NCBI GenBank assembly: GCA_016705545.1 | Contig: JADIYA010000008.1 | Span: forward strand, 62,001-126,000 | DNA length: 64,000 bases | Reading direction: 5' to 3' | Source: Flavobacteriales bacterium | GTDB taxonomy: Bacteria; Bacteroidota; Bacteroidia; Flavobacteriales_F; PHOS-HE28 | In this document: positions 1 to 8,994 of the stretch, in pieces | Layout: each line of letters starts with the position of its first letter | Numbering within the stretch: the first letter of the stretch is position 1 | Position numbers and translations under genes: made by a program | Notes under the pieces: generated by a model | Database searches by the model: none | What the model was told of the DNA's origin: nothing | The model's input: only the letters and a program-made list of their open reading frames with translations

Positions 1-1
1 C

Positions 2-76
2 ACCCCGCGCGGAAAAGTGCAGGCCAAGGGCAAAGGCGAAATGGAGATGTACTTCGTGGAACCGGTGCGAAGTTGA
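2..76 (+). CDS. C-terminal fragment, probable adenylate/guanylate cyclase
   Basis: The window opens inside an open frame that ends with TGA at 74-76. The 24 visible residues include the string KGKGEMEMYFVE, which resembles the last beta-strand of class III nucleotide cyclase domains (typically KGKG followed by a hydrophobic-YF strand). The rest of the gene lies upstream of the window, so the assignment rests on one short motif. The next gene converges from the minus strand 14 nt away. Confidence 0.5.
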   Translation, partial: TPRGKVQAKGKGEMEMYFVEPVRS

Positions 77-90
77 ATCCGCGCAGCCGA

Positions 91-1041
91 TCATCGTGCC
101 ACCATCAGTCTTGTATGGAACGCGGCTCCGTATCGGTCATGCGCCTCTACCTCATAAAGGCCGGATGACAGGTCGGCTACATCGATGGGAACGCCAGATG
201 CCGCAAGCACCTCTTTCACGATGCGGCCTTGGACATCGCGCATGATTACGCGCACTGCTCCTCCCGGCACTGAAATGCGCATCACGTCGTCTGCCGGATT
301 GGGCCATGCGATCAGCGTCTCAATGCTGGTCGACGGTGAGCCAAGCGAAAGTCCCGTAATAAGCCCGCCATGCGAAGGGGCCGCATTGGTGCCGCCGATG
401 AGATCGACAACCGGAACGCCATCCGAGAACACGACGAGTTGTCCATCGCCCGAAGGAGCGTCGCCCGATTCAGCAAAGCGAAGCATGTAGCACGCCTCCG
501 GCTCCAGTTCCACCCACAGCTCCTCCAAGCCATCGGTACTGTAGGGCCCACCTTGCGCCACCACTTGCGCGTTGGCATTGGTGATGGACCAGAACAGCGA
601 GTCGGGCGGGGTGCTCATGTTCACCACCACGTTCAAGAGGTAGGTGCTCGCTTCTCCGGGCGCGATATCCATCGGGACCAAGAGCACGTTGCCATCCGGA
701 TCCTCATCGGGCTCACCATTCACGCTGATGATGTGGAATTCCAGCTGATCGCCGGGGTCAACGGGCACTGAGGGCAATGCGGGTTGGCGCACTTCGCCTT
801 GTGACGCCGGCACGGCCAGAATCCAATTGAATGTGTTCACTACGAGGCCGTTCTTCCACGTCTCCACTACGCAGGTGCCCATCGTGGCCGATCCGGCATT
901 CTGGATCTTGAGCACGGGCACACTTTCACCCTCACAAGCGTATCGCAAGCCGGTATAGTCCAGGATCCTGGCGTCGAAGGTGGTTTGTGCGGTGCAATTG
1001 ATTGCGAAGGCGCATGATATGAGGAAGAGTACCGGCTTCAT
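91..1041 (-). CDS. T9SS-sorted secreted protein, paralogue of next gene
   Basis: A 316-residue exported protein of unknown function. Residues 1-18 form a signal peptide ending near CTAQ. Residues about 19-120 are nearly identical to the N-terminal block of the neighbouring gene at 1090-3150 (shared strings such as LKIQNAGSATMGTCVVETWK). A second beta-rich segment follows (about 130-215). The C-terminal ~75 residues contain a WPNPADD start, a VRDVQGR-like strand and a GLYEVE strand, the signature of a type IX secretion sorting domain, so the mature protein is probably secreted or attached to the cell surface. No enzymatic motif is visible. The ATG at 1041 fits the signal peptide. Confidence 0.85.
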   Translation of the reverse strand: MKPVLFLISCAFAINCTAQTTFDARILDYTGLRYACEGESVPVLKIQNAGSATMGTCVVETWKNGLVVNTFNWILAVPASQGEVRQPALPSVPVDPGDQLEFHIISVNGEPDEDPDGNVLLVPMDIAPGEASTYLLNVVVNMSTPPDSLFWSITNANAQVVAQGGPYSTDGLEELWVELEPEACYMLRFAESGDAPSGDGQLVVFSDGVPVVDLIGGTNAAPSHGGLITGLSLGSPSTSIETLIAWPNPADDVMRISVPGGAVRVIMRDVQGRIVKEVLAASGVPIDVADLSSGLYEVEAHDRYGAAFHTRLMVAR

Positions 1042-1089
1042 TCCCGAGCAGCTTGTTGCCTAGTTGCCTGACATTCGCGGGTGTGAAGA

Positions 1090-3150
1090 TCAGTCCCGGA
1101 TGACCAATCGGCCACTAAGGACCTCTTTGTCGGTAACGGCTGATACCAGGTAGATGCCAGAGGCCATGCCATCCGGCAGTTCCAGGATCACGTCCAGCGG
1201 CATCCCCTCCTGACGGCCGAATCGATGATTGATCACGCTCCGGCCTGCCAGGTCCACCACTACAATATCAACGTGGGGCGATCGACCGGAAGGGGACGAA
1301 AGCAACAGCCGCACGGTTCCGCCATCATTCGGATTCGGGTAGAGCATCAAGCGCGATTCTGTCAACTCCGAAGCAGAACGAGCCAGTTCAGCACCGGTGC
1401 ATGGGTCGATGGTGAGAAGGCACGCATCGCCCCAAGCCTCACCATCGCGGCACCAGGAGGCTCCATTGTCGAAGCTCGCTCGAACGTCAACTTGATACGT
1501 CATGCCGCATTCGAGGCCGACGGTGTTCACCCAATACTTTCCTGTGGCGCTGGTCTTCACGATTTCAGCCGGCTCGCCAGCAACCCGGAACCGGAACTGG
1601 TAGCGGTTGGCATTCACCCAGTTGCAGCTCGCGTTCCTCCGCCGCACGGGGCGGGCATGCACCAGCACATTGCTGCCGATCGATCGGTTCTGTCCGCAGC
1701 TCAGATTCGGATTGCCCGGCTGGTCGAGCAACCGGGTGCCCGGGCACTGCGCAGCGGCATTGTCGATGCGGAACCGGCAGGCTGCCCCCCATGCAGCGTA
1801 GTTGCCGGTGACCCTTGCGCGTGCCTTCACATTGTAGAGGACCCCTTCCTGGAGCTGGTTGCCGCTCCAGCCATTGACCAGGAAGTGACAGGCGCGCGTG
1901 GCGCTAACAGGCATGCCGTTGCTGGTGGCGTGGCTCTGGAAGCGCTTGAAACTGTAACCGCCGTTGGGGTCGAAGAACCAGATCTGGTAACCACTGCCAG
2001 CGTTGTCGATGCCGTACTGCGCGGTCACGTCGGCATTCGCGTTGAGCACCACGTATTCAGCGCCACATGGAGCCGTTCGCCAATCGAGCTTATCGCAACT
2101 GGTGAAGGTGACGCGATCGTTCCCGAGCGGCAGGCAGAAACCCTCGCCACCCGCGATGGCGCTCATCCCGCCATCGCCAAAACCGTCCTTGTTGTCAATG
2201 ATGCGCCGCAACGAGCCATTGCCCTCGCGAAGGATGTAGCCGCCGCCTGCAATGCCATCGCCACCGGCATCCATCACCCGCAGTTGATAGCAGCCTTCCG
2301 GCAGGCAGCATCCATTGATCAAAGTCTGTGCACCGCCCGAAATGCCGCCGCCCGTGCAATGAATGGTGCCGCCATCAGCGGATCGGATCTCATAAGCGGT
2401 CTCGTTGGCCGCCTCATCGGTCCGCAGTTCCAGATCAATAGGGTACGAGCATGCTTGGAGTGTCCCGGCGCGAAGGCCTTTGGAATAGGGTTCTTCGAGG
2501 TCTGCGGCCACGAGCAGCGTATTGCCACCGCGCTTCACGCGCACTACCGCATCGGGGGCTAGGCTCCTCGTTTGATCCTCGGCCTTGAAGGTGTAGCAGC
2601 CGGGCGGCAGATCGAGTTCGTCGGTCACCTCGGAATTGCTCTCATCGTAAGGCCCACCCGTTGCCACCACTTGGTTCAGTTGATTCGTCACGCTCCACAC
2701 GATGGCGCCGGGATCATCTCCTAGTTCGACGCGCACTTCCATCTCACCGCCATTTGCGAGTGCTGGCGTATCGCTCAGGTCAATCGCAAGGATGTTGCCC
2801 AACGGATCCTCATCGGGCTCGTCATTCACGCTGATGATGTGGAACTCCAGTTGGTCGCCGGGGTCCACGGGCACGGATGGCAATGCGGGTTGGCGCACCT
2901 CACCTTGCAGCGCCGGCACGGCCAGGATCCAGTTGAAGGTGTTCACCATGAGACCGTTCTTCCAGGTCTCCACCACGCAGGTGCCCATCGTGGCCGACCC
3001 GGCATTCTGGATCTTGAGCACAGGTGTTCCGCTGCCCTCACAGGCGTATCGCAGACCGCTGTACTCCAGGATCTTGGCGTCGTAGGTGGATTGCCCAGCG
3101 CAAGCGAGCGATGCGATGCCGGCAAACAGGGGGAGCAATGATCGGAGCAT
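1090..3150 (-). CDS. T9SS-sorted multidomain secreted protein
   Basis: A 686-residue exported protein. I chose the ATG at 3150 because it places a signal peptide (MLRSLLPLFAGIASLACA) at the N-terminus; the frame stays open to 3201. The next ~100 residues match the N-terminus of the gene at 91-1041 at roughly 88% identity by eye. The middle part is Cys- and Gly-rich with several strands ending in PPGCY or PEGCY, as in repeated beta-sandwich modules of Bacteroidota surface proteins. The C-terminus has YPNPNDGG, VDLAGR and GIYLVS, a T9SS sorting domain. The function is unknown; adhesion or matrix binding is only a guess. The pair looks like a partial gene duplication. Confidence 0.85.
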   Translation of the reverse strand: MLRSLLPLFAGIASLACAGQSTYDAKILEYSGLRYACEGSGTPVLKIQNAGSATMGTCVVETWKNGLMVNTFNWILAVPALQGEVRQPALPSVPVDPGDQLEFHIISVNDEPDEDPLGNILAIDLSDTPALANGGEMEVRVELGDDPGAIVWSVTNQLNQVVATGGPYDESNSEVTDELDLPPGCYTFKAEDQTRSLAPDAVVRVKRGGNTLLVAADLEEPYSKGLRAGTLQACSYPIDLELRTDEAANETAYEIRSADGGTIHCTGGGISGGAQTLINGCCLPEGCYQLRVMDAGGDGIAGGGYILREGNGSLRRIIDNKDGFGDGGMSAIAGGEGFCLPLGNDRVTFTSCDKLDWRTAPCGAEYVVLNANADVTAQYGIDNAGSGYQIWFFDPNGGYSFKRFQSHATSNGMPVSATRACHFLVNGWSGNQLQEGVLYNVKARARVTGNYAAWGAACRFRIDNAAAQCPGTRLLDQPGNPNLSCGQNRSIGSNVLVHARPVRRRNASCNWVNANRYQFRFRVAGEPAEIVKTSATGKYWVNTVGLECGMTYQVDVRASFDNGASWCRDGEAWGDACLLTIDPCTGAELARSASELTESRLMLYPNPNDGGTVRLLLSSPSGRSPHVDIVVVDLAGRSVINHRFGRQEGMPLDVILELPDGMASGIYLVSAVTDKEVLSGRLVIRD

Positions 3151-3222
3151 GGATTCAGGTTTTCGCCCCACATAGCTACTTGCTGATCGCCGCACACGCA
3201 ATAGAACTTTCGTTAGGGGCCG

Positions 3223-5598
3223 TCAGAGCCGCACGCTCACCCCTCCCAGCAGATTCAACGGTGCCTGCGGATAGAGCCCAACGAACTCCTGCCTACGCCC
3301 ATCGCTCACGTAGCTGTACACCCAGCCATTGCTCTCATAGAGCTCACTGAAGAGGTTGCGCAGCGTCAGGTTGAAGTCGATGCCCTTCGTGCCTTTGGCC
3401 AACCAGGTTGCATTCAGTCGGAGGTCGTTCACCATGAAGGGGTCTAGCATGCGGTCCGGGCTCGCGCTGAGATCGAGGAATTGACGGCCGACATACTTGG
3501 TCGCCAAGGTGAGATCCGCGGTCCCGCGCTTGCTCTTCCAGGCGTGAATGGTCAATTCGCTGCCCGCCACGACGCCCGGTGCGAATGGGAGCTCGCTCTC
3601 GGCATAGGTGTACGCGGCCTGACCGCCATTGTCCCAATCATCGACGTACTCAGTGAACGCGCGCACGCGACTCCGGCTGAACGCGGCATTCGCCCGCCAG
3701 GTGAGGCGCTTGCTGATCCGCAATGCACCCATCAATTCGGCGCCTGCACGGTAGCTCCTGGCCACGTTGGTGCGCAAGGCAGCGCCCACGTCGTTCAATT
3801 CACCGGTGAGCACCAGCTGATCCGCATAATCCATGAGGTAGCAATTGACGCCCATGCTCATGCCCCCGGTGCGCCGCTCATAGCCAAGCTCATAGTCCAA
3901 GAGGCGCTCACTGCGCGGACGGCTGCTGGGCGTGGTCTCCTGAAGATCCTCGCGATTGGGTTCCCGGTTGGCTACGGCGATTGAAGCGTACGCCCGATCG
4001 CTGTTGCTCATGCTCCAGGTGACGCCGGCCTTGGGGTTGAAGAAGCTGAAGGCGATGGGCTGCTGCTCCCGAACGAACCCGGCGTTGAGCATCTCCAAGC
4101 GGTGGGAAACGCTCCGGAACTGCAGATCGCCGTATGCGTCGATATTGTGGCGCACCGCATAGGTGAGCTTCACGAAGGCGCTCAGATCCGACTTGCGCGC
4201 GTCGTTGTCGTAATAGCGATCGCCGATTTCCGTGCTCCCGGCGTACCGCGCCCAGATCAACTCTCCGAAATGCTTGCCCCTATAGTCGCTGTAGCTGGCT
4301 CCGAGCACGAGCCGGTGCTTGCCCAGGCCGATGTCCGCATTCGCATTCGCACCTAACAGGGTGTTGTCGAGCCAGCGGCGGCGGATGAGGTCGCTGGTGG
4401 CCGTGGTGTCACCATTGATCACGGCGGGCGCTATGCCGTACGCGGTCAGCTCATCATCTTCCTTGAACTGCTCGAAGTAGCCCGCCCCGTCCACGCGGAA
4501 GAGCGTGGCATTCAGCGTCACGTTCGGTGAGAGTCGCTGGTCAAAGAGCAGCTGGTAATGCGCCTGATCGTAGTTGTCCACCTCGTTCTCGTAGGTGTAT
4601 GGATTGAACGTGCGATTGGTATCGATCACATCGCGCGGAACACCGCCCCACGCCTGGTACGTGATCTCCTTCCCCCGGAAGGTGATGAACCGCAGCGAGC
4701 GCTTCGCCCCCACCCATGCGCCTTGCAGGAAGTAGCTCTTGAGGTCGGCGCTGGCTCGGTCCACATAGCCATCGGTGGTGATGGAAGAGAGCCGCGCATC
4801 GAGGCTGAATCGCCCATCGATCAAACCGGTCCCGGCGCTCACGCTATAGCGCTTCGTGCTGAAGGAGCCGCCACTCACGCTCAGCAGCGCCCATGGTTCC
4901 CGCTTCACCGCCGTGGTGCGGATGTTCACGCTGGCGCCGAATGCAGCCGGGCCATTGGTGCTGCTGCCAACGCCGCGCTGCACCTCGATGTCCTCCATGC
5001 TGCTCGCGAGGTCCGGCAGGTTCACCAGGAAGGCGCCCTGGCTCTCGGCATCGTTGAAGGGCACGCCATTGAGGGTGATGTTGGTGCGCGTTCCATCGGT
5101 CCCGCGGATGCGCAGGTAGGTGTAGCCGATACCCGTGCCCCCATCGCTGGTGGCCACCACGCCCGGCTGCTGCTCGAGTAGGAATGGAAGGTCGATCCCC
5201 GTGTTGATGCGATCGATCTGCTCTCTGCGCACCACGCTCTTGGCGAAAGGCGCGCGATCACCTGCACGCAGGGCAGTGACTTCAGCCGCCCCGAGAAACA
5301 TGGCCGCCCGAGTCATCCGAAGGGTCACGTTCTCGGTGGCTGCAATGAGCATCGTGTCGATTGGGACATACCCGAGATGCTGCGCGCGTAACCGTAGCTC
5401 GCCTTCACCGACCCCGCTGATTTCGAAGCGGCCGTTCCGATCGGTAGCCGCGCCGAAGCGCCCATCGGCACCCACCACCACGCTCACGTCCGCCAGCGGA
5501 AGGCCGGCCACATCGACGATCGTGCCCGAAAGGCGCGACTGCGCGAGCAATGCCGGGGCAAGGCTCAGGAACGTGACGAGCGTGATGAGCTGCTTCAT
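3223..5598 (-). CDS. TonB-dependent receptor, TPP-riboswitch controlled (thiamine uptake?)
   Basis: A 791-residue outer-membrane receptor. It has a signal peptide (about 1-19), then a carboxypeptidase-regulatory-like beta domain (about 22-100; starts SGTIVDVAGLPLADVSV), a plug domain (about 115-230; includes YLRIRGTDGTRTNITLNGVP) and a C-terminal 22-strand-type barrel ending in VSVRL. Proteins of this type import bound nutrients using TonB energy. The TPP riboswitch just upstream (5640-5725) indicates repression when thiamine pyrophosphate is plentiful, so thiamine or a precursor is the likely cargo; this is inference from regulation. The ATG at 5598 follows a perfect hairpin that may act as expression platform. 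No thiamine transporter or kinase gene sits beside it here. Confidence 0.92.
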   Translation of the reverse strand: MKQLITLVTFLSLAPALLAQSRLSGTIVDVAGLPLADVSVVVGADGRFGAATDRNGRFEISGVGEGELRLRAQHLGYVPIDTMLIAATENVTLRMTRAAMFLGAAEVTALRAGDRAPFAKSVVRREQIDRINTGIDLPFLLEQQPGVVATSDGGTGIGYTYLRIRGTDGTRTNITLNGVPFNDAESQGAFLVNLPDLASSMEDIEVQRGVGSSTNGPAAFGASVNIRTTAVKREPWALLSVSGGSFSTKRYSVSAGTGLIDGRFSLDARLSSITTDGYVDRASADLKSYFLQGAWVGAKRSLRFITFRGKEITYQAWGGVPRDVIDTNRTFNPYTYENEVDNYDQAHYQLLFDQRLSPNVTLNATLFRVDGAGYFEQFKEDDELTAYGIAPAVINGDTTATSDLIRRRWLDNTLLGANANADIGLGKHRLVLGASYSDYRGKHFGELIWARYAGSTEIGDRYYDNDARKSDLSAFVKLTYAVRHNIDAYGDLQFRSVSHRLEMLNAGFVREQQPIAFSFFNPKAGVTWSMSNSDRAYASIAVANREPNREDLQETTPSSRPRSERLLDYELGYERRTGGMSMGVNCYLMDYADQLVLTGELNDVGAALRTNVARSYRAGAELMGALRISKRLTWRANAAFSRSRVRAFTEYVDDWDNGGQAAYTYAESELPFAPGVVAGSELTIHAWKSKRGTADLTLATKYVGRQFLDLSASPDRMLDPFMVNDLRLNATWLAKGTKGIDFNLTLRNLFSELYESNGWVYSYVSDGRRQEFVGLYPQAPLNLLGGVSVRL

Positions 5599-5600
5599 GT

Positions 5601-5629
5601 GCTTCCGTGTTGAAGGCTTGCACGGAAGC
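5601..5629 (-). promoter_or_regulatory. Hairpin between riboswitch and receptor start
   Basis: A perfect 9-bp inverted repeat (GCTTCCGTG at 5601-5609 and CACGGAAGC at 5621-5629) with an 11-nt loop. On the mRNA its last paired base is only two bases from the ATG at 5598. There is no U-tract after it, so masking of the initiation region is more likely than termination. It lies directly after the riboswitch aptamer and is therefore a candidate expression platform. Confidence 0.6.
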
Positions 5630-5639
5630 GCCCACGCGC

Positions 5640-5725
5640 TGGGCCTGATTCCTTGGCAGCATTACCTGCCCAGGTTCATCGGGTCTGATCTCAGCTTCCA
5701 CCAGCGGCGGAGCACCCCGTTGCAA
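5640..5725 (-). promoter_or_regulatory. TPP riboswitch (THI element)
   Basis: Read on the minus strand, the conserved TPP aptamer elements occur in order: GGGGTGC (5712-5718), GCTGAGAT, ACCC, GAACCTG, then GGTAATGC and a closing AAGGAA. The P2 pairing (CGGGGT with ACCCG) and the hairpins within both arms can be drawn. The element sits between a promoter-like TAGTTTCG and the TonB-dependent receptor gene, 42 nt before its start codon. It should lower receptor expression when TPP is bound. Confidence 0.95.
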
Positions 5726-5732
5726 GACGAGG

Positions 5733-5740
5733 CGAAACTA
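5733..5740 (-). promoter_or_regulatory. -7 promoter element for riboswitch transcript
   Basis: TAGTTTCG on the minus strand matches the Bacteroidota -7 pattern TAnnTTTG with one change. It lies about 8-10 nt before the first conserved bases of the TPP aptamer, which is where transcription of the leader should begin. Confidence 0.5.
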
Positions 5741-5763
5741 ATGCGCTCCTGTGGCAGGGCCCC

Positions 5764-5797
5764 GGAAAAAACGAGCCCCGACAGATGCCGGGGCTCG
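5764..5797 (-). terminator. Rho-independent terminator after ctaD
   Basis: On the minus strand a 9-bp stem (CGAGCCCCG paired with CGGGGCTCG, 8-nt loop, 5772-5797) is followed by TTTTTT. It begins 20 nt after the ctaD stop codon and closes the long act-cta respiratory operon before the riboswitch promoter of the next gene. Confidence 0.9.
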
Positions 5798-5817
5798 TGA
5801 AACTTGATGACCGAAGC

Positions 5818-7617
5818 TCAATGCTCCTCTTCGTCGTGGTCGAGCGGAGTGATCTGGCTCACCCAATCCTCCGATTTGCCGGGCTTGCTGTAATCGTAAG
5901 GCCAGCGGTGCACCGTTGGGATCGGGCCAGGCCAATTGCCATGGATGTGCTCCACCGGCGTTGTCCATTCCAGCGTATTGCTCTTCCACGGGTTCTGAAC
6001 GGCCTTGGGCCCGCGGAACACGCTGTAGAAGAAGTTATAGGTGAAGATCACCTGGCCCAGCGCCCCGACAATGGCGAACAGGGTGACAATCACATTCAGA
6101 TCGATCACGGTATCGAACATGGGGAACTCCGTGTAATCGTAATAGCGGCGGGGAGCACCGGCAAGGCCGATGAAGTGCATCGGGAAGAAGACACCGAAGG
6201 CGCACACCAGCGTGATCCAGAAGTGGGCATAACCCAGCTTCGTGTTCATCATCTTGCCGTACATCTTCGGGAACCAGTGATAGATTCCGGCGAACATGCC
6301 GAAGATGGCGCTCATGCCCATCACGATGTGGAAGTGCGCCACCACGAAATAGGTATCGTGCACGGCGATGTCGAGGGCGCTATCGGCGAGGATGATGCCC
6401 GTAAGTCCGCCAGCGATGAATGTGGCCACCAGGCCGATGCTGAAGAGCATGCCCGGCGTGAAGATGATGTTGCCGCGCCAGAGCGTCGTGATGTAGTTGA
6501 ACACCTTCACCGCGCTGGGAATGGCGATTAACAAGGTGGTGGCCACGAACACGCTGCCAAGGAAGGGGTTCATGCCGGTCACGAACATGTGGTGGCCCCA
6601 GACGATGAAGCTGAGGAAGCCGATCGCTAGGATGGAGCCGATCATGGCCCGGTATCCGAAGATGGGCTTGCGCGCATTGGTGGAGATGATCTCGGAGGTA
6701 ATGCCCAGAGCGGGCAGCAGCACGATGTACACCTCCGGGTGGCCCAGGAACCAGAACAGGTGCTGGAAGAGGATGGGGCTGCCACCGGTCTGCTCCAGCG
6801 CTTCGCCGGCCAAATGGATATCGCTCAGGTAGAAGCTGGTGCCCAAGCTGCGGTCGAGCAGCAAGAGCAGCGCTGCGCTGAGCAGTACGGGGAAGCTCAG
6901 CACGCCGAGCACGGCGGTAAGGAAGAGCGCCCAGATGGTCAGCGGCAAGCGCGTCATCTTCATGCCCTTCGTGCGCAAGTTCAGGATGGTGACCACGTAG
7001 TTGAGGCCGCCCATGAGCGAACTGGCGATGAAGAGCGTCATGCTCACCAGCCAGAGCGTCATGCCGGTCCCGGAACCCGGAATGGCCTTGGGCAACGCGC
7101 TCAACGGCGGATAGATGGTCCATCCGGCGCTGGCGGGACCGCCTTCCACGAACAAGGAAGAGAGCATCACCACACTGCTGAGGAAGAAGAACCAGTAGCT
7201 GAGCATGTTGATGAAGCCGCTGGCCATGTCGCGCGCGCCCACCTGCAAGGGGATCAGCAGGTTGGCGAACGTGCCGCTCAACCCGCCCGTGAGCACGAAG
7301 AACACCATGATGGTGCCGTGAATCGTGACCAGCGCCAGGTACATGTTGCTATCGAGCACGCCACCGGGCGCCCACTTATCGCCCAAGAAGAAGTTGGTGA
7401 ACGCGAAACCCTCGCCCGGCCAAGCCAATTGCAGGCGGAAGATCAGGCTCATGATCACGGCCACCCAGGCCATGAAGATGGCGGTGACCAGGAACTGCTT
7501 CCCGATCATCTTGTGATCTTGCGAGAACACCCATTTGGAGATGAAGCTCTCCTCGTGGTGGTGATGCGCGTGGCCGGCATCGTGCCCGGCGTGTGCGGCA
7601 TGCGCGGTTGCGCCCAT
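5818..7617 (-). CDS. ctaD: Cytochrome c oxidase subunit I (aa3-type)
   Basis: A 599-residue haem-copper oxidase catalytic subunit. It reduces O2 to water and pumps protons across the inner membrane. There are twelve or more membrane segments. Key residues are visible: low-spin haem ligand His100, the GHPEVY motif (His293 and Tyr297, the CuB ligand and its cross-linked Tyr), GHH at 341-343, and HDTYFVVAHFH (420-430) with the haem ligands. The first 22 residues are unusually His-rich (MGATAHAAHAGH and a four-His run); this may help copper handling but that is speculative. It is the last gene of the act-cta operon and lies 20 nt downstream of ctaC. No subunit III or assembly gene is in the window. 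Confidence 0.97.
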   Translation of the reverse strand: MGATAHAAHAGHDAGHAHHHHEESFISKWVFSQDHKMIGKQFLVTAIFMAWVAVIMSLIFRLQLAWPGEGFAFTNFFLGDKWAPGGVLDSNMYLALVTIHGTIMVFFVLTGGLSGTFANLLIPLQVGARDMASGFINMLSYWFFFLSSVVMLSSLFVEGGPASAGWTIYPPLSALPKAIPGSGTGMTLWLVSMTLFIASSLMGGLNYVVTILNLRTKGMKMTRLPLTIWALFLTAVLGVLSFPVLLSAALLLLLDRSLGTSFYLSDIHLAGEALEQTGGSPILFQHLFWFLGHPEVYIVLLPALGITSEIISTNARKPIFGYRAMIGSILAIGFLSFIVWGHHMFVTGMNPFLGSVFVATTLLIAIPSAVKVFNYITTLWRGNIIFTPGMLFSIGLVATFIAGGLTGIILADSALDIAVHDTYFVVAHFHIVMGMSAIFGMFAGIYHWFPKMYGKMMNTKLGYAHFWITLVCAFGVFFPMHFIGLAGAPRRYYDYTEFPMFDTVIDLNVIVTLFAIVGALGQVIFTYNFFYSVFRGPKAVQNPWKSNTLEWTTPVEHIHGNWPGPIPTVHRWPYDYSKPGKSEDWVSQITPLDHDEEEH

Positions 7618-7637
7618 GGTCGTTTGTGCTTACAGGT

Positions 7638-8948
7638 TCATTGTCCGGAAGGCAGCGCGGCCACAGCCATGCTATCCTTCGGGGCGGTCATGCTTGAATC
7701 AACTGGAGCCGGTTCGGCTGCCGGCTCGGCTCCTTCAAAGGGCTTCTTGTTCGCCTCCGCCACCCACGCATCGAACTCGTCGGGTGTGGTGACGATGAGC
7801 GGCATCTGCATGTTGTAGTGGCTGGCGCCGCAGATCTTATTGCAAAGCAGCAAGAAGTCGAAGGTGTATTCCCCTTTCCCCTCTGCTTGCCGTTGCGCGT
7901 TGATCTCCGCCACTTGGCGCATCACCTCGGGAACGGTGCGCATGCTGTCGGTGGTGATCGTGGGCACCACTTTCATGCTCGTGGTCATGCCGGGCACCGC
8001 ATTCATCTGGATGCGCAGGTGCGGGATGAAAGCGCTGTGGATGATGTCGCGGCTCCGGATGAGGATAAGGGCCTCTTTGCGCACAGGCAGGTAGAAATCC
8101 TTGGTCACCACGTCATCGGCGCCATGCAGGTAGGTGCTGGCCGCTCCGTTCGCCTTGATGTCCTGCTGCATCACCATGCGCAGGTTCACGATGCGTGCGG
8201 CCATCCGGTCGAGGTAGGCGATTCGGTGCTCCAGTTCCTCAACCTTGGAGTCGGGCAGCAGTCCTTCCAGGGCCGTCTTGGCCTCGGCTTTCTCCTGCGC
8301 GATCTCGGCCATGCGCTTCTCAATGGCGTTCGCCGTGACGATCCCGAGCGGATTATCGCCATTGATCAGCCGGTAATCGGTTGCCCCGAGCACGCCATCC
8401 TTGCCGGGATAGCGGGCCGTCCAGTCGAACTGCTTGGCGTACAGCTCCACTTGCACGGCTTCGGGGCTGGCCGGACCAGTGATCTGCTGCCAAGTGTTGA
8501 GACCGTAGATGATGATGACGAAGAGCACCAATGCAGGCACCACGGTCCAAAGCAGCTCGAGCTTGTTGTTATGCGGCTGCCAGAAGGCGCGACGGTCCTT
8601 GCTGTAGGTGTATTTGCCAGCGTAGTAGAAGAGCAGGAGGTTGGTGAGAAAGAAGACCGGTATCAGGATCCACCAGTTGAAGTCGAGCAGCGCATCGGTG
8701 TCGGCACCCTGGGTGCTCGCGGCCACGGGCAGCATCTTATCCCCGTAAGCGACCACTAGCCAGATGAAGAATCCGAAGTAGGCGATCGGGAATAGCCACA
8801 TGAGCGTGGCGTTCATCCGATTGTCAGCGTCCGAGATATCCTCTTCGCGCTTCCCGCGCAGCTTGGAGGTGAGCTCATACACGCGTGCCAACTGGGCCAC
8901 CGCGAGGATGCCCAGGACCACGACGATCAGGATCAGGAGCTTGGTCAT
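7638..8948 (-). CDS. ctaC: Cytochrome c oxidase subunit II
   Basis: A 436-residue subunit that accepts electrons through the CuA centre. Three N-terminal hydrophobic segments are followed by the transmembrane hairpin and a periplasmic cupredoxin domain. The CuA ligands are visible as His304 (DIIHSAFIP) and C369-x3-C373-x3-H377-x2-M380 (in CNKICGASHYNM). A charged, probably helical insertion (about 205-270) interrupts the cupredoxin fold, a feature I recall from Bacteroidota CtaC proteins; it makes the protein longer than the usual ~250-350 residues. The C-terminal tail is Pro/Ala-rich. No haem c motif is present, so this is aa3-type rather than caa3-type. It sits between actF and ctaD. Confidence 0.96.
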   Translation of the reverse strand: MTKLLILIVVVLGILAVAQLARVYELTSKLRGKREEDISDADNRMNATLMWLFPIAYFGFFIWLVVAYGDKMLPVAASTQGADTDALLDFNWWILIPVFFLTNLLLFYYAGKYTYSKDRRAFWQPHNNKLELLWTVVPALVLFVIIIYGLNTWQQITGPASPEAVQVELYAKQFDWTARYPGKDGVLGATDYRLINGDNPLGIVTANAIEKRMAEIAQEKAEAKTALEGLLPDSKVEELEHRIAYLDRMAARIVNLRMVMQQDIKANGAASTYLHGADDVVTKDFYLPVRKEALILIRSRDIIHSAFIPHLRIQMNAVPGMTTSMKVVPTITTDSMRTVPEVMRQVAEINAQRQAEGKGEYTFDFLLLCNKICGASHYNMQMPLIVTTPDEFDAWVAEANKKPFEGAEPAAEPAPVDSSMTAPKDSMAVAALPSGQ

Positions 8949-8994
8949 TGTCCGCTATGCTTCAACCCGGCAGGCAGGCGTTGTGTTCACGAGG

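Noticed and set aside
1225..2562. A 445-codon plus-strand open frame
   Set aside because: Antisense of the T9SS protein at 1090-3150, which has signal peptide and sorting domain.
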